From an uncultured Taibaiella sp. (GTDB lineage: Bacteria; Bacteroidota; Bacteroidia; Chitinophagales; Chitinophagaceae): a DNA stretch of 7,562 nucleotides. Below are positions 7,219-7,562 of the stretch, in pieces (positions within the stretch are counted from its first letter, which is position 1; each line of letters starts with the position of its first letter). Both the position numbers and the translations under genes were made by a program. The notes below the pieces were generated by a model, which saw only the letters and a list, made by a program, of their open reading frames with translations, did no database searches and was not told the origin of the DNA. The DNA is taken from the NCBI GenBank assembly GCA_937871155.1, contig CALMXV010000120.1, positions 1-7,562 of the forward strand. Direction: 5' to 3'.

Positions 7219-7542
7219 TTAGTGTTTTACAAAACGTTTGGTTTCTATACGGCTACCGGCTTTTAAGGTGATGCTGTAGCTGCCAGAAGGGAGAGAAGAC
7301 AGATTAACATTACCTAAAGTATTCCCTTCTTGCAAAACACTACCTACCATATTGTAGATCGTATAGCTTGCATGCTCTTTCAGTCCGGTAATGGTCAGTT
7401 GGTTAGTAGCCGGGTTAGGATAAAGTATCCATTGCAATTTAGTAGCCGTCGGGTTAATAGAAGCTGTTTTATACTGAAACACATTGCCACTGTATTTATA
7501 TTTTACCCCACCGGTACTATTGTCGGCAGTATAAGCACTGAG
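7219..7542 (-). CDS. C-terminal part of a second T9SS-sorted surface protein (runs off the edge)
   Basis: Only the last roughly 107 codons are present. The frame is open from the right edge and stops at 7219-7221. The first authentic residues read about SAYTADNSTGGVKYKYSGN. Then comes a linker and a clear T9SS type A sorting domain: LYPNPATNQLTITGL, YTIYNMVGSVLQEG, LPSGSYSITLKAG and the basic end KRFVKH. The GTG at 7480-7482 is only an internal valine codon, not a start. The passenger domain lies beyond the contig, so the function of this gene is unknown. The bases past 7542 keep the frame open only because adapter sequence happens to be translatable. The stop is 30 nt before the start of the next secreted-protein gene. 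Confidence 0.85.
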   Translation of the reverse strand, partial: LSAYTADNSTGGVKYKYSGNVFQYKTASINPTATKLQWILYPNPATNQLTITGLKEHASYTIYNMVGSVLQEGNTLGNVNLSSLPSGSYSITLKAGSRIETKRFVKH

Positions 7543-7562
7543 AGATCGGAAGAGCTCGTGTA
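7543..7562. other. Illumina sequencing adapter remnant at contig end
   Basis: Positions 7543-7555 are AGATCGGAAGAGC, the 13-base core shared by standard Illumina adapters. The next seven bases, TCGTGTA, match the read-through of the paired-end adapter (GTCGTGTA) with one G missing. Alternatively the first 17 bases match the older single-end adapter before diverging. These 20 bases are not genomic and should be trimmed. Confidence 0.95.

Noticed and set aside
1..7562. CRISPR array, tRNA, rRNA, insertion sequence, phage or defence genes
   Set aside because: No repeat-spacer pattern, cloverleaf, transposase or nuclease motif was seen on either strand; coding genes fill the window and the longest gap is under 160 nt.

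Overview
The window is about 7.5 kb of AT-rich DNA that looks like part of a Bacteroidota (Bacteroidetes) genome. Two genes at the right end encode proteins with the C-terminal type IX secretion (T9SS) sorting domain, which is essentially confined to this phylum. Start codons lack clear Shine-Dalgarno sequences, and the tyrosyl-tRNA synthetase, IspF and acyl-CoA dehydrogenase read like Bacteroidota proteins. An environmental member of the Chitinophagales/Sphingobacteriales side is possible, but I cannot show it. The right edge carries an Illumina adapter remnant, so this is most likely a draft or metagenomic contig.

Left part, plus strand: a 5'-truncated tyrS whose C-terminal S4 domain is broken by a one-base shift in a run of five A's (877-881), then a hairpin, then complete ispF (2-C-methyl-D-erythritol 2,4-cyclodiphosphate synthase, isoprenoid precursor synthesis). 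A strong symmetric hairpin at 1601-1645 separates ispF from the convergent gene to its right.

Middle part, minus strand (transcribed right to left): a membrane-anchored triple helix-hairpin-helix protein, an acyl-CoA dehydrogenase 12 nt behind it, an FkbM-type SAM methyltransferase 28 nt further on, and after about 100 nt a cytoplasmic TPR protein. The first three are packed like an operon. The TPR gene may have its own promoter. No shared pathway is obvious: these are a fatty/branched-chain acyl-CoA oxidation enzyme, a probable glycan or lipid O-methyltransferase and two binding-domain proteins.

Right part, minus strand: two tandem T9SS-exported proteins 30 nt apart. The upstream one is cut by the contig edge. 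The downstream one is complete, with signal peptide, beta-rich passenger and sorting tail, and is closed by a minus-strand-specific hairpin at 6138-6173.

I found no tRNA, rRNA, CRISPR array, insertion sequence, phage or defence module. The content is mostly ordinary chromosomal housekeeping plus surface proteins, and I see no convincing new biological system. The points most worth checking are the tyrS frameshift and the adapter at the end.
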